A model generated the notes under the pieces. That model saw only the letters and a program-made list of their open reading frames with translations. It did not search any database and was not told the DNA's origin. A DNA stretch of 64,000 bases, taken from positions 5,370,895 to 5,434,894 of the forward strand of contig OZ252114.1 of NCBI GenBank assembly GCA_965248635.1. The letters run 5' to 3'. This DNA is from CBDAPI01 sp965248635 (lineage in GTDB: Bacteria > Acidobacteriota > UBA6911 > RPQK01 > CBDAPI01). Made by a program: the position numbers and the translations under genes. Of this stretch, positions 8,626 to 17,464 are shown in pieces. The stretch's first letter is position 1. Every line of letters starts with the position of its first letter.

Positions 8626-9669
8626 ATGCCCAGAATTGTCGATTCCGCCCAGGACTTTCTCATCATTGGAGAAAACATCCACGCGACTCGCGTCGTGCTG
8701 CTGAAAGGGATACGTGTGACCACCCTGGAGGATGGGACGGAAGCCGTCATCTTCCAGGGGGAGTCGGGTGAGCAACTGTCCATGCCCATCCCCGAGAGCT
8801 ACAAGCAGACCCAGCCCTATCAACAAGGTCATGTCAAGCACTACATGATCGCGGTGAACAAGGGGCTCAGTGAAGATCCTGAGGAACAGGCACAGGGGAG
8901 GGCCTACGTACACTACGGTGTCAGACGACAGGTGAATTCGGGAGCCCGTTTCCTCGACTTGAATGTGGACGAAGTCTCCTACAAGATCGAGGTCCAGAAA
9001 CAGGCCATGGAGTGGCTGGTCAGAACCGTGCAGGAAGTCTCTTCCCTTCCTCCCAGCGTGGACTCTTCGAACGCCGAGATTATCGCTGCCGGACTGGCCC
9101 AGTACGACGGGCGGGCGGGCCGGCCCATGCTGAATTCTCTCGCCCTGGAGCGTCCCGAAACCTTGGATCTGGTAGAGCAGCACAACGCAAGGATCATCGT
9201 AACCGCAGCGGGAGCCGAGGGAATGCCCGCGGACGCGGCCGAAAGAGTTGCCAACGTAAAACAGTTAATGGACCTGGTCGAGGCTCGGGGGATTCCCCTG
9301 GACGATGTTTACATAGACGGCCTGGTATTTCCGATCTCGGTAGCTGCCGATTTCGGCCGGCACTACCTGGATGCGGTGACCGAGCTGCGAGAGCTTTACG
9401 GACCCGAAGTTCACATAACCGGCGGTCTGAGCAATGTCTCCTTCGGACTGCCCCAGCGAAAGCTGGTTAATCTCGCCTTCATTCATTTAGGGTTGGAGGC
9501 GGGAATCGACAGCGGCATCGTCGATCCGGTTCAGTGCAATATCCAGGCGATCCTGGACTTGGACATCGAGTCGGAACCCATCCGTCTGGCGCGCGAAGTT
9601 CTGCTGGGTGAAGATGAATTCTGTGTCAACTACCTACAGGCCTGGAGAGCTGGACGGTTAGAAATGTGA
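8626..9669 (+). CDS. Methyltetrahydrofolate:corrinoid methyltransferase (DHPS-like pterin-binding domain)
   Basis: A 347-aa protein of the dihydropteroate-synthase-like superfamily, as in AcsE, MtvA, MtgA and the folate domain of MetH. Seen are FLIIGENIHATR at the N-terminus, SGARFLDLNVDE, PPSVDSSN, GRPMLNSLALE and ITGGLSNVSFGLPQR, the pterin-binding strands with the conserved Asp and Asn residues. It would move methyl groups between methyl-Co(III) corrinoid and THF. An insert after residue 30 (about 55 residues before HYMIAVNKGL) is longer than in AcsE. It starts 21 bp after the previous stop with a weak ribosome site, so coupling is likely. Confidence 0.85.
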   Translation: MPRIVDSAQDFLIIGENIHATRVVLLKGIRVTTLEDGTEAVIFQGESGEQLSMPIPESYKQTQPYQQGHVKHYMIAVNKGLSEDPEEQAQGRAYVHYGVRRQVNSGARFLDLNVDEVSYKIEVQKQAMEWLVRTVQEVSSLPPSVDSSNAEIIAAGLAQYDGRAGRPMLNSLALERPETLDLVEQHNARIIVTAAGAEGMPADAAERVANVKQLMDLVEARGIPLDDVYIDGLVFPISVAADFGRHYLDAVTELRELYGPEVHITGGLSNVSFGLPQRKLVNLAFIHLGLEAGIDSGIVDPVQCNIQAILDLDIESEPIRLAREVLLGEDEFCVNYLQAWRAGRLEM

Positions 9670-9748
9670 AGGATCGGGACAGCAACCAGCGGGAGAGGCA
9701 ACCCGCCGAGGATTTTCGCAGGCCGGTTGCCAGGCGAAGGAGCAGAGA

Positions 9749-10543
9749 ATGCCGATCGTGAATGAGGGTTTGAAGAAAGAGCTGGTTCATGTGACTCGCC
9801 CCAACGAGTTGCAGCGGATCAGCAAGACCTTTGAGCGGGCCGACCCGCTGATGCAGCACATCAGCTATGCTCTGATTGTGGGTGACCAGCACGAAGTGGA
9901 CCGGTTGACCCAACAGGCTCTGGAGGAAGGTTATTCAGCCAATACGGTACTGGATGACGGGCTCATTGCGGGAATGGCCGTGGTGGGGGTCAAGTTCCGC
10001 GACAACATTATTTTTGTCCCCGAAGTTCTCATCTCGGCGCGGGCCATGAAAGCCGGAATGGCGCACCTGGAGCCGATCCTCTCAGCCTCTGATGTGCCGC
10101 CTCTCGGAACCGTCATTATGGGGACGGTCAAAGGCGATCTTCACGATATTGGCAAAAACCTGTGCATTATGATGCTGCGCGGTTCGGGGTTCGTTGTAGA
10201 AGATCTGGGAGTCGATACGAAGCCCGATGAGTTCATCGACGCGGTGCTGGAACATGGTGCCCAGTTGGTTGGAATGTCGGCCTTGCTGACCACGACCATG
10301 CCCAATATGGGAAAAGCGATTCAGGCCTTCGAGGAAGCCGGGCTTCAGGGGACGATCAAGACGATGGTGGGAGGCGCGCCCGTCACCCTGGAGTTCGCCG
10401 ACGATATGGGCGCTGACGCTTACGGGAAAGATGCCATTGAATGTGTTGAGAAAGCGAAAGAGTTGTTAGGTATTCAAGATGAAGCAGATGAGGCCGACGG
10501 GTCTCGAGAACAGGCGACTACTGCTTCTGCACCCGAAGAGTAG
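9749..10543 (+). CDS. Corrinoid (B12-binding) protein of methyltransferase system
   Basis: A 264-aa methyl carrier. The N-terminal helical B12-binding-2 cap (residues about 30-115) precedes a Rossmann B12-binding domain with the base-off motif DLHDIG (D-x-H-x-x-G; the His is the lower cobalt ligand) and the partner segments VGMSALLTTTM and VGGAPVT. The ATG at 9749 has AAGGAGCAGAGA upstream. It resembles MtaC/MttC/MtvC-type proteins, which accept a methyl group from a substrate methyltransferase and pass it to a THF methyltransferase such as the preceding gene. The acidic, Ala/Thr-rich tail (residues about 243-264) looks disordered. Confidence 0.92.
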   Translation: MPIVNEGLKKELVHVTRPNELQRISKTFERADPLMQHISYALIVGDQHEVDRLTQQALEEGYSANTVLDDGLIAGMAVVGVKFRDNIIFVPEVLISARAMKAGMAHLEPILSASDVPPLGTVIMGTVKGDLHDIGKNLCIMMLRGSGFVVEDLGVDTKPDEFIDAVLEHGAQLVGMSALLTTTMPNMGKAIQAFEEAGLQGTIKTMVGGAPVTLEFADDMGADAYGKDAIECVEKAKELLGIQDEADEADGSREQATTASAPEE

Positions 10544-10697
10544 CCTCAGTCAGTGCGAGTGCCCGGGAGGCCGCATACCAGCGAAAACACTCGAACCCGG
10601 GCCAAAAGACCCAGGAAAACGTCAGTTGACGAGATCGTCCCGAGAGAATAGCCTGAATATTTAAAGCGTTTTTAAAATATTGAAGATCTGACGAACA

Positions 10698-10958
10698 GTG
10701 GAGTTCCCGGTGCCTCTGAATGCGAAGGTCGACAAGCAGAGATTTCAGCAAAGTCTGCGCCGTCTGTGGGAGATCTATCAGGACATCGGCCAGACCGCGA
10801 ACGAAGTTTCCATGTGGCGTTGTCCTTACAAGAACAAGGATGACCGCTGCACAGCGCGGTTTGGCTGCCGCAACCAGTTGCACACCGGCCCCGACCAGTT
10901 GGCCCTCTGCACCGGCAGCGACAAGTTAGACTACCAGAGTGCCTGGGAAGTAGAGTAA
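10698..10958 (+). CDS. Small four-cysteine protein between corrinoid protein and its activator
   Basis: An 86-aa protein from a GTG start with no family I recognise. Its C-terminal half has four cysteines (W-R-C-P-Y, D-R-C-T-A, F-G-C-R-N, A-L-C-T-G) in a pattern compatible with a zinc or iron-sulfur site, while the N-terminus is a basic amphipathic helix. It lies 28 bp before the RACo-like gene, so a helper role in corrinoid activation or electron transfer is suggested by position. The codon pattern and spacing support a real gene; the function is unknown. Confidence 0.6.
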   Translation: MEFPVPLNAKVDKQRFQQSLRRLWEIYQDIGQTANEVSMWRCPYKNKDDRCTARFGCRNQLHTGPDQLALCTGSDKLDYQSAWEVE

Positions 10959-10985
10959 GTACTCAGGAGTACTAAACACCCGGCA

Positions 10986-12611
10986 ATGTCTCGAATCCGC
11001 CACGACCGCCAGGAGCTGGAACTGGTCGCCGATCGAACCATCTTTGATTACGCGGACGAACTGCAGGTTCGTGTCCCTACCTCCTGTGGACGCAGCGGTG
11101 AGTGCCATGAATGCGTGGTCGAGATTCAGCAGGGCATGGAAGCCCTTTGTGCCCCGACTGAAGCAGAGAGCTTCCTGCGAGAGAACTACCGGCTGGCCTG
11201 TCAGGCTACAGTGACGGATACGACCTCGGACATTGAGTTCGCCTTGTTGCGGCGAGAACCCAAAATCCTCAGTGACTCTACTCATCGTCAGGTCAAAGTC
11301 GACCCTTTCATTACACGCCGCAACGACGGTATCTACCTGCGCGAGACCCGGATCGATCGATATCGGGGCCACATCTACGGGCTGGCCGTGGATCTGGGAA
11401 CCACCACCGTTGTCTTCAACCTGCTCGATCTGGAAACCGGTGAAGTGCTCCACACCTGCTCCTTTGAAAGTCCCCAGCGTTTTGGGGGGAGCGACATCAT
11501 GCACCGCATTTCCTACGACGGTGGCGAGTTCCACGGCGAATTGCGGCAGGCGATCCTGGCAGGCCTCAACTTCGAGATTCGGGACCTGTGCCGGCAAAGC
11601 GGCATCCCCAGAAGCCAAATCTACGAAGTGGTGGTGGTCGGCAACTCCACCATGCGCGACATTTTCTTCGGGTTCGATGTTCAGTCTATTGGTGAAAAAC
11701 CCTATAAATCGGTCACCGAGCATGAGTTGCTGCGCGGGGATCGGGAAACGACCGCCTTGAATGTTTCAGCCCGTGATGTGGGGTTGCGAGTCTTTCCCAA
11801 AGCGAACGTCTACGGCGGCCCCCTGGTCGCTTCACATGTGGGGGCCGACATCGCGGCGGGTCTTCTGGCTATCGGCATGGATCAGCAAGACGATGCTGTT
11901 ATGCTCATCGATGTGGGTACCAACACCGAAGTAATGGTCGGCAACCGCAGCCGCATGATGGCAGCTTCCTGCCCGGCGGGACCCGCTTTCGAGGGTGGCG
12001 AGATCACTTACGGCATGCCCGGTTATGCGGGCGCGGTCGAATCGGTCAAGCTTCAGGACGGAAAGGTGAAATGGCGAACCATTGGTGATGCCCCACCGCT
12101 GGGAATCTGCGGCTCCGGTCTGATCGATCTTCTGGCGGAGCTGCGTCGCAGTGGCTACATGACAGAGTTAGGTGTCTTTACCGACAATCGTCAGGACTTC
12201 GAATTCGTCCCCGGGAAAGGGATGTCCCTCTCAAGAGCCGACATCAGTGCTCTCGCTCAGGCCAAGGCCGCCAACTTCTGCGGTCAGCAGATCGTGCTTC
12301 GTCGCTACGGCCTCCCTGCAGAACAGATCGACAAAGTCTATCTGGCCGGCGGCTTCGCCAATTACATCGATATCCGAAGCGCCAGGGCAATCGGCTTTAT
12401 CCCCGATGTACCCGAGGAGCGAATCGTGAAGGTCGGAAATGCTGCCCTGCAAGGGGCCACGATCATGCTCCTGTCCAAGGACCTGCGTCAGTGGATGGAA
12501 AGGACGGCGCAACAGATCGAGCACATCGAACTGGAGACCACCGAGGATTTCTTTGACATTTTCGTGGAGGGATGCATGTTCCAGCCCACCACCGAGTCCC
12601 AGATCTCCTGA
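10986..12611 (+). CDS. RACo-like corrinoid-protein reductive activator (2Fe-2S ferredoxin + ASKHA ATPase, DUF4445)
   Basis: A 541-aa protein. Residues about 1-85 form a plant-type 2Fe-2S ferredoxin domain with C-x5-C-x2-C (SCGRSGECHEC) and a distal Cys (RLACQAT). The rest is the ASKHA-fold domain with AVDLGTTTVVF, VVVGNSTM, MLIDVGTNTEV and LAGGFANYID, the phosphate/adenosine motifs. RACo-type proteins use ATP to drive reduction of inactive Co(II) corrinoid to Co(I). It closes the C1 operon, explaining how the corrinoid protein at 9749 is kept active. The ATG at 10986 was chosen; the ribosome site is weak. Confidence 0.9.
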   Translation: MSRIRHDRQELELVADRTIFDYADELQVRVPTSCGRSGECHECVVEIQQGMEALCAPTEAESFLRENYRLACQATVTDTTSDIEFALLRREPKILSDSTHRQVKVDPFITRRNDGIYLRETRIDRYRGHIYGLAVDLGTTTVVFNLLDLETGEVLHTCSFESPQRFGGSDIMHRISYDGGEFHGELRQAILAGLNFEIRDLCRQSGIPRSQIYEVVVVGNSTMRDIFFGFDVQSIGEKPYKSVTEHELLRGDRETTALNVSARDVGLRVFPKANVYGGPLVASHVGADIAAGLLAIGMDQQDDAVMLIDVGTNTEVMVGNRSRMMAASCPAGPAFEGGEITYGMPGYAGAVESVKLQDGKVKWRTIGDAPPLGICGSGLIDLLAELRRSGYMTELGVFTDNRQDFEFVPGKGMSLSRADISALAQAKAANFCGQQIVLRRYGLPAEQIDKVYLAGGFANYIDIRSARAIGFIPDVPEERIVKVGNAALQGATIMLLSKDLRQWMERTAQQIEHIELETTEDFFDIFVEGCMFQPTTESQIS

Positions 12612-12664
12612 GATGGTGGAGGGAAGCTGGGGATTACCTTGCGGCAGAGCGGACCTTCTCGAGA

Positions 12665-12696
12665 AACGCCCTGGCACCCTGTGCTACCCAGGCGTT
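12665..12696 (+). terminator. Possible hairpin terminator after the C1 cluster
   Basis: AACGCCCTGG (12665-12674) and CCCAGGCGTT (12687-12696) can pair over nine base pairs with one bulged C and a 12-nt loop. It lies 54 bp past the activator stop codon. There is no U-run after it, so Rho-independent termination is uncertain. Confidence 0.35.
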
Positions 12697-12799
12697 CTAG
12701 GAGGTGAATAAGAAGCGCACTCCGGCGGCGACATATCTTTCCACGTGCTAGTTCGGAAAGCCACTTCCTGTGATTCACTAGTAGAAACGAGGTATTTAA

Positions 12800-14008
12800 G
12801 TGAGTAAAAACTCGATTGGGATCGGGATCATCGGAGCGGGCTTTCTGGCCGAAACGCGAGCCCGCTGCTACCAGCAGTGTCGGGGCCTGGCTGAAATCCG
12901 GGCCGCTGCCTCTCGTACGGAAGAGAAGGCCCGAGATTACGCCGAGCGTCACGGTGTCCCGGAGGCGTTCGCGGGCTACGAAGAACTCTTGAGTCTCTCG
13001 AAAATCGACGTGGTGGACCTGTGCATCCCCAACCACCTGCACCGTGCTGCAACGGAAGCGGCCGCTGCCGCCGGGAAGCATGTCATCTGCACGAAACCGC
13101 TGACCGCCTACACCGGGCAGGATCTTCCCGAAAACAGCAGGGATGAAGAGGTGTCGAAATGCGATCCCAGGCGGATGCTGGAAGTGGCGACCGAAGATGC
13201 GCAGGCGATGGTGGACGCCACCCGGCGAGCCGGCGTGGAACTCATGTACGGCGAGAAACGGATCTACGCGCCTTCCCTGGTCAAGGCAGCTGCCCTGACC
13301 CGGGGATCAGGCGGGGCGATTCTGGACATGCGCGGCGGCGAATCTCACAGCGGCTCCCATTCACCTTACTCCGAGGTCTGGCGCTACACTGGTGGAGGTT
13401 CCCTATTGCGCCTGGGATCCCATGCCATCGGCGCCATGCTCTATTTGAAAGACCAGGAGGGCCGGGCCCGCCAGGGCAGTCCCATTCGTCCCGTGTCCGT
13501 CAGCGCCGAGGTCGCAGATCTCAGTCGCATTCCGGCTGTTGCAGGGGAAGAACAACCCTGGATTGCCACGGGATGGCAGGATGTTGAAAACTGGGCATCT
13601 GTGATCCTCGGGTTCGAAGATGGCTGCCGGGGGGTTGCCTGGGCCTCGGACGGCGTACTGGGAGGAATGGAGAGCCGCCTGGAAATCTATCTGTCCAATT
13701 GTCACATCAAGTGCAACCTGAGCCCCAACAACCTGGTTCAGGCCTTCGCGCCCGACCCGCAGGTGTTTGCCGATGAATATTTGATGGAGAAAGTGGAAAC
13801 GAAGGCGGGTTGGAGCACGCCCATCCCGGATGAAGATTGGAGCTCCGGCCATTTTTCCATGTGCCGGGATTTCATCCTGGCGGTGGTCGAGGGCCGGCCG
13901 ACCAGATCGACCGGGGAGTTAGGGCTCGAAGTGGTGAGAGTGGTCTATAGTGCATACTGCTCTGCACAGCAGGGTAGTCGAGTCGATCTCCCGCAAGGAG
14001 CAAGGTGA
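12800..14008 (+). CDS. Gfo/Idh/MocA-family NAD(P)-dependent oxidoreductase
   Basis: A 402-aa cytosolic oxidoreductase from a GTG start at 12800. The N-terminal Rossmann domain has GIGIIGAGFLAETRA, and the sugar-binding domain follows the conserved CTKPLTAY, the family's E/TKP signature with the catalytic Lys. No Tat or secretion signal is present. An insert of about 20 residues (GQDLPENSRDEEVSKCDPRR) follows the signature. Neighbours (PfkB kinase, IolB-like isomerase, SDR) suggest breakdown of a sugar acid or cyclitol. The kinase starts 8 bp after its stop, so they form an operon. Confidence 0.88.
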   Translation: MSKNSIGIGIIGAGFLAETRARCYQQCRGLAEIRAAASRTEEKARDYAERHGVPEAFAGYEELLSLSKIDVVDLCIPNHLHRAATEAAAAAGKHVICTKPLTAYTGQDLPENSRDEEVSKCDPRRMLEVATEDAQAMVDATRRAGVELMYGEKRIYAPSLVKAAALTRGSGGAILDMRGGESHSGSHSPYSEVWRYTGGGSLLRLGSHAIGAMLYLKDQEGRARQGSPIRPVSVSAEVADLSRIPAVAGEEQPWIATGWQDVENWASVILGFEDGCRGVAWASDGVLGGMESRLEIYLSNCHIKCNLSPNNLVQAFAPDPQVFADEYLMEKVETKAGWSTPIPDEDWSSGHFSMCRDFILAVVEGRPTRSTGELGLEVVRVVYSAYCSAQQGSRVDLPQGAR

Positions 14009-14015
14009 ACCCAAA

Positions 14016-14996
14016 GTGAATTACGGATTGAAGATCCCTGAGGACGGCGCACTGGACCTTATTTCTCTCGGCGCTCTGGTCCATCGCCTGGACCCGGGAA
14101 AAGTACCCTTCCGCAAGGCCACCGAGTGCAAGATCCATGTCAGCGGGGGTGAATTCAATTGCGCCGCCAACCTGTCGGACTGCTTCGGCCTTCGCACTGG
14201 AATCGTTACGGCAATGGTCGATTATCCGATCGGTGAGTTGATCGCCGAGCGCGTGAAAGCCATGGGGGTGAGGCCCTTCTACAGGTGGTTCGAGCGCGAC
14301 GGCGTCACCGGCCCCAACATGGCGACCGTCTACAGCGATCGCGGGCAGGGCGTCCGGGCTCCAGTGGTCTTCTACAACCGCTCGAATGAGGCGGCAGCCC
14401 GGCTGAGACCCGGCGACTTCGACTGGGAGGTGATCTTCTCCGGCGGCGTGCGCTGGTTTCACAGCGGCGGTATCTTCGCGGCGCTCTCCCAATCGACAGC
14501 GGACGTGATTATCGAAGGGATGGAGGCGGCCAGGGCCGCCGGCGCGGTGGTCTCCTTCGATTTGAACTTTCGTGAGAAGCTCTGGAAGATCTCCGGCGGC
14601 CAGGATCGCGCCGTCTCCGTCGTCAGGCGCATCATGAAAAACGTGGACGTCCTGGTGGGGAACGAGGAAGACCTGCAGAAGGGTCTCGGTATTCCCGGTC
14701 CCGAGGTCAGCAAGAAGTACAAGCTCGAACCGAGCGTCTTCTACGGGATGATCGGCCGAGTCGTCGAGGAGTATCCGCAGGTCAAGATCGTTGCCACGAC
14801 TCTCCGCGAGGTACACTCGTCAAGCCGCCACAGTTGGTGTTCCGTAGCATGGATCGACGGCCAGAGATACACCGCTCCGACCTGTGAGATCGACGTGTAT
14901 GACCGGGTCGGCGGGGGAGATGGGTTCGCGTCCGGCTTTTTTTACGGTCTCCTCACCGTTGAAGAACCGGAGCAGGCGCTCAACTTCTCATGCTGA
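14016..14996 (+). CDS. PfkB-family sugar kinase (2-keto-3-deoxygluconate kinase-like), C-terminus lost
   Basis: A PfkB/ribokinase-fold kinase read from a GTG at 14016 with AAGGAG upstream. It shows the N-terminal GGEFNCAANLSDCFG substrate motif and, near the end, the DRVGGGDGFASGF anion-hole motif with the catalytic Asp. KdgK-like enzymes phosphorylate 2-keto-3-deoxygluconate. The frame ends shortly after this motif at LNFSC, where the family normally continues for about 25-35 residues, and the next bases encode part of an unrelated metal transporter. The kinase is therefore probably truncated by a deletion or misjoin at about 14985-14995. Confidence 0.75.
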   Translation: MNYGLKIPEDGALDLISLGALVHRLDPGKVPFRKATECKIHVSGGEFNCAANLSDCFGLRTGIVTAMVDYPIGELIAERVKAMGVRPFYRWFERDGVTGPNMATVYSDRGQGVRAPVVFYNRSNEAAARLRPGDFDWEVIFSGGVRWFHSGGIFAALSQSTADVIIEGMEAARAAGAVVSFDLNFREKLWKISGGQDRAVSVVRRIMKNVDVLVGNEEDLQKGLGIPGPEVSKKYKLEPSVFYGMIGRVVEEYPQVKIVATTLREVHSSSRHSWCSVAWIDGQRYTAPTCEIDVYDRVGGGDGFASGFFYGLLTVEEPEQALNFSC

Positions 14997-15334
14997 TCTG
15001 CGGGTTGGCGCTGTGCGAAGTGTTGGGAGTTGAGCATCGAGGCTTCTGGTTCAAACTCGGAACCGTGCTTCCGGCCGTAGGTATTCTCGGGGTCACCTAC
15101 CGGGCGCCCTTTTGGCTCGGCCCCCTGATCTCGTCCTTTGCGCTCATTCTTCTGCCCATCGCTTACATCGGGTTTCTCATCCTCTGCAACAGCCGCTCCT
15201 TCCTCGGCGATGACCTGCCCAGAGGCAACGTGCGGTTGGCCTGGAACGTCGGCATGACCATCGTGGCGCTGATTTCGGTTGTGGGTGCCAGCGTCAAGGT
15301 GGCCGATACTCTGGGCGCGCTTTTCGGGGGCTGA
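14990..15334 (+). pseudogene. C-terminal fragment of an Nramp-like divalent metal transporter
   Basis: The 114 codons encode three to four hydrophobic segments (around residues 1-20, 25-50, 50-70 and 90-110) with CEVLGVEHRG, LPIAYIGFLILCNSRSFLGDDLP and WNVGMTIVALISVV. This resembles the last helices of Nramp-family proteins of planctomycete/acidobacterial type. The N-terminal two thirds is absent and the fragment abuts the truncated kinase, overlapping its last codons. It is not expected to be functional. Identification is from memory of the family, so moderately sure. Confidence 0.55.
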
Positions 15335-15435
15335 TTGGCGGGTTCGACAATGGCGCCGATGTGCGCGGCCGGGTTCATTCTCAATGGGAAAGTCATAGAC
15401 TGGTACTCTACTTACACAAGGAGGTCAGTGAGCCA

Positions 15436-16202
15436 ATGCTGATACGTCAAACCGCCAGCAGTAAGGGGCGGAACCCGATCATTACACCGCAGAACACGGC
15501 CCTGCAGGTTCTCTCCTGCGCGCGAGTACTTCTCGATTCCGAAGTGCCGGAAGCTCAGGCCGACTCCCAAGAGCAGGAGGTCTGCCTGATTTGCCTGAAG
15601 GGGAAGGCGCAGATCGAGATCGGCTCGTCGGCCTACTCGATGCAGCCCTACGATACGCTTTACATTCCGCCCGGCCATTCCTACCGGGTCAAGACCGATT
15701 CATCCGCCGACCTGGTCGAAGCGTCGGCCCCCTGTCCCGGCGAGACAGAGATCCAGTTTGTACCGTTCGGGAATCTCAAGGACGATCCACAATTCCACGT
15801 CACCGTGGGCGGGGAGTCGAGCAGCCGCGAGGTCTTCAAGCTGCTGGACACAAATGTCGACGCTTCGCGGCTCGTCTGTGGCGTGACCTTCGGGCAGCCC
15901 GGCCACTGGACCGGCTGGTCTCCCCACGAGCACGCCTCCACCCGGGAGGAAGTGTATCTCTACATCGAACTGCCCAGGCCGGCTTTCGGTCTACAGATGA
16001 TCTACCACGACTTGCAGAATGTGGAGGTAGTGCCCGTGTTCGAAGACGATGCCTTCGTCATTACCGAAGGCTACCATCCCAACGTTGGGATTCCCGGTCA
16101 CGGCATCAATTACGTGTGGATGATGGCGGGACTGGGCGCGCGCAAGTCGACCGCGAATACTCTGATATGCATTTCCAGGAGGAATTCCTCCCGCCCGCCT
16201 AG
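15436..16202 (+). CDS. 5-deoxy-glucuronate isomerase-like cupin (IolB/KduI type), frameshifted near its end
   Basis: Starts at an ATG with AAGGAGG upstream (15418-15424). The bicupin core shows YSMQPYDTLYIPPGHSYRV in the first cupin and GHWTGWSPHEH...EEVYLYIE and NVGIPGHGINYVWMM in the second, with the metal-binding His/Glu set of IolB/KduI isomerases, which convert 5-deoxy-glucuronate or 5-keto-4-deoxyuronate. Near 16138-16146 the frame shifts: the natural C-terminus (V-D-R-E-Y-S-D-M-H-F-Q-E-E-F) lies in another frame ending at the TAG at 16200-16202. The original frame instead runs on into the next gene, an artificial fusion. Confidence 0.75.
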
Positions 16203-16218
16203 CAGTCCGTGGCAAAAC

Positions 16219-17032
16219 ATGCAAAGTGATCTGTTCAACCTGGACAATGAGGTCGCAGTCATCATGGGCGGTACGGGAGTACTCGGCGGCGCGATGGCGG
16301 ATGCCCTGGCCCGGTGTGGTGCAGGGGTGGCGGTCATCGGGCGAAACGAGGAACGCGGCCTGAAGCGAGTTGGAGAAATCGAATCAGCAGGTGGAACTGC
16401 GATTTTCCAGGCGGCCGATGCGATGGATCGCGACTCGCTTCTGAAGGCCAGGGCCGTCGTTGGAGAGAAGCTTGGGCCGGTAAGCGTGCTTGTGAACGCC
16501 GCTGGCGGAAATCGCCCGGATGCAACGTTACCGCCGGGCGGCGATTTCTGCGGTTTGCCCTTGGAAGCCTGGCGGGCAGTCTTTGATTTGAACCTGGTCG
16601 GGGGCGTCCTGCTGCCAAGTCAGGTGTTCGCCGCGTCGATGCTCGAGACAAAAAATGGCAGCATCATCAACATCGCCTCAATGGCAGGCATGGTACCACT
16701 TTCGCGCGTCGCTGCGTATTCAGCCGCCAAGTCGGCGGTCATCAATCTGACCAAGTTCCTGGCCCGCGAATGGGCAACAGTCGGCGTTCGCGTCAACGCG
16801 ATTAGCCCCGGATTCTTTCCGGCTGAACAGAACCGCGCGTTGCTGTTGAATGAAGACGGCAGCTATACAGAACGGGGCGGACAGATCATTGGGCATACAC
16901 CAATGGCGCGATTCGGAGAAGCTTCGAGAACTCGCCGGCGCAACTGTTTGGCTCGCTTCATCCAACGCTTCATCGTTCGTGACAGGTCAAAACATTGTGA
17001 TCGACGGCGGCTTTTCGTCAGTCACGATCTAA
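16219..17032 (+). CDS. Short-chain dehydrogenase/reductase (KduD or fructuronate-reductase-like), frameshifted near its end
   Basis: An SDR of about 270 aa starting at the ATG at 16219. The cofactor motif is MGGTGVLGGAMA, followed by LVNAAGGN, the catalytic Ser region (IINIASMAG) and YSAAKSA with the Tyr-x-x-x-Lys pair. At about 16918-16925 one extra base (GAAGCTTCGAG where GAAGCTCGAG is expected) shifts the frame; the normal SDR ending A-G-A-T-V-W-L-A-S-S...IVIDGGF lies in the second frame and stops at 17032. Typical role: reversible oxidation of a sugar acid or cyclitol together with the isomerase before it. Confidence 0.78.
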
Positions 17033-17146
17033 CCAGGGTGGGCTCACGCCTCTGCCCTCACGGGGGCGTACCGCTCGTCCGCGGCCAGATTCTCCAGGAT
17101 TAGCAGATTTCAAGTTCACCCTCGGGCATCTCATCGGGAATCCAGG

Positions 17147-17452
17147 CTATGCCCACTTGCGGCCGAGTTCCGGCAGGCCGGAATTGCCCAGATCTTCCGG
17201 CGTCATGCAGACCCGAAACTCACAGTCAGCATCGAAAGTGAGAAAGAACGGTTCGGCATACTTCGGAATCTCGGACATGTCATTCACGTCGATGACCAGG
17301 ATGGCGCCGCGAGTCCCGGTCTGCTCCGTGAAGTAGACGGCCTCGGGATTCAGATCGCTGAGAATCGAGGAAATCTTCTCCCCCATACTTCCATCCCTGA
17401 CCAGAGAATTGAAAGGCTCTTTTGGCATGGATACAGTCAATAGAAAACGCAT
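17147..17452 (-). CDS. DUF3303-like small protein (annotated 'panthothenate synthetase' in some acidobacteria)
   Basis: A 101-aa soluble protein with the pattern MRFLLTVSMP...ILSDLNPEAVYFTEQTGTRGAILVIDV...IPKYAEPFFLTFDA, matching small ferredoxin-like-fold proteins of the DUF3303 type. The function is unknown, and the 'panthothenate synthetase' label carried by some relatives has no visible basis. It follows the sulfotransferase by 12 bp on the same strand and may share its mRNA. Confidence 0.65.
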   Translation of the reverse strand: MRFLLTVSMPKEPFNSLVRDGSMGEKISSILSDLNPEAVYFTEQTGTRGAILVIDVNDMSEIPKYAEPFFLTFDADCEFRVCMTPEDLGNSGLPELGRKWA

Positions 17453-17464
17453 GAAACTTCTCCT

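Noticed and set aside
7969..9183. Minus-strand open frame of 404 codons
   Set aside because: Antisense to the MtaA-like and DHPS-like methyltransferases, with shadow composition.
10544..10697. Cobalamin riboswitch before the small protein/activator genes
   Set aside because: No B12-box-like sequence or expected pairing was found; the region is a plain 154-bp gap.
15361..17103. A natural isomerase-SDR fusion protein
   Set aside because: Both proteins' normal C-termini lie in other frames, and the SDR has its own start and conserved length; the joined frame is explained by frame errors.
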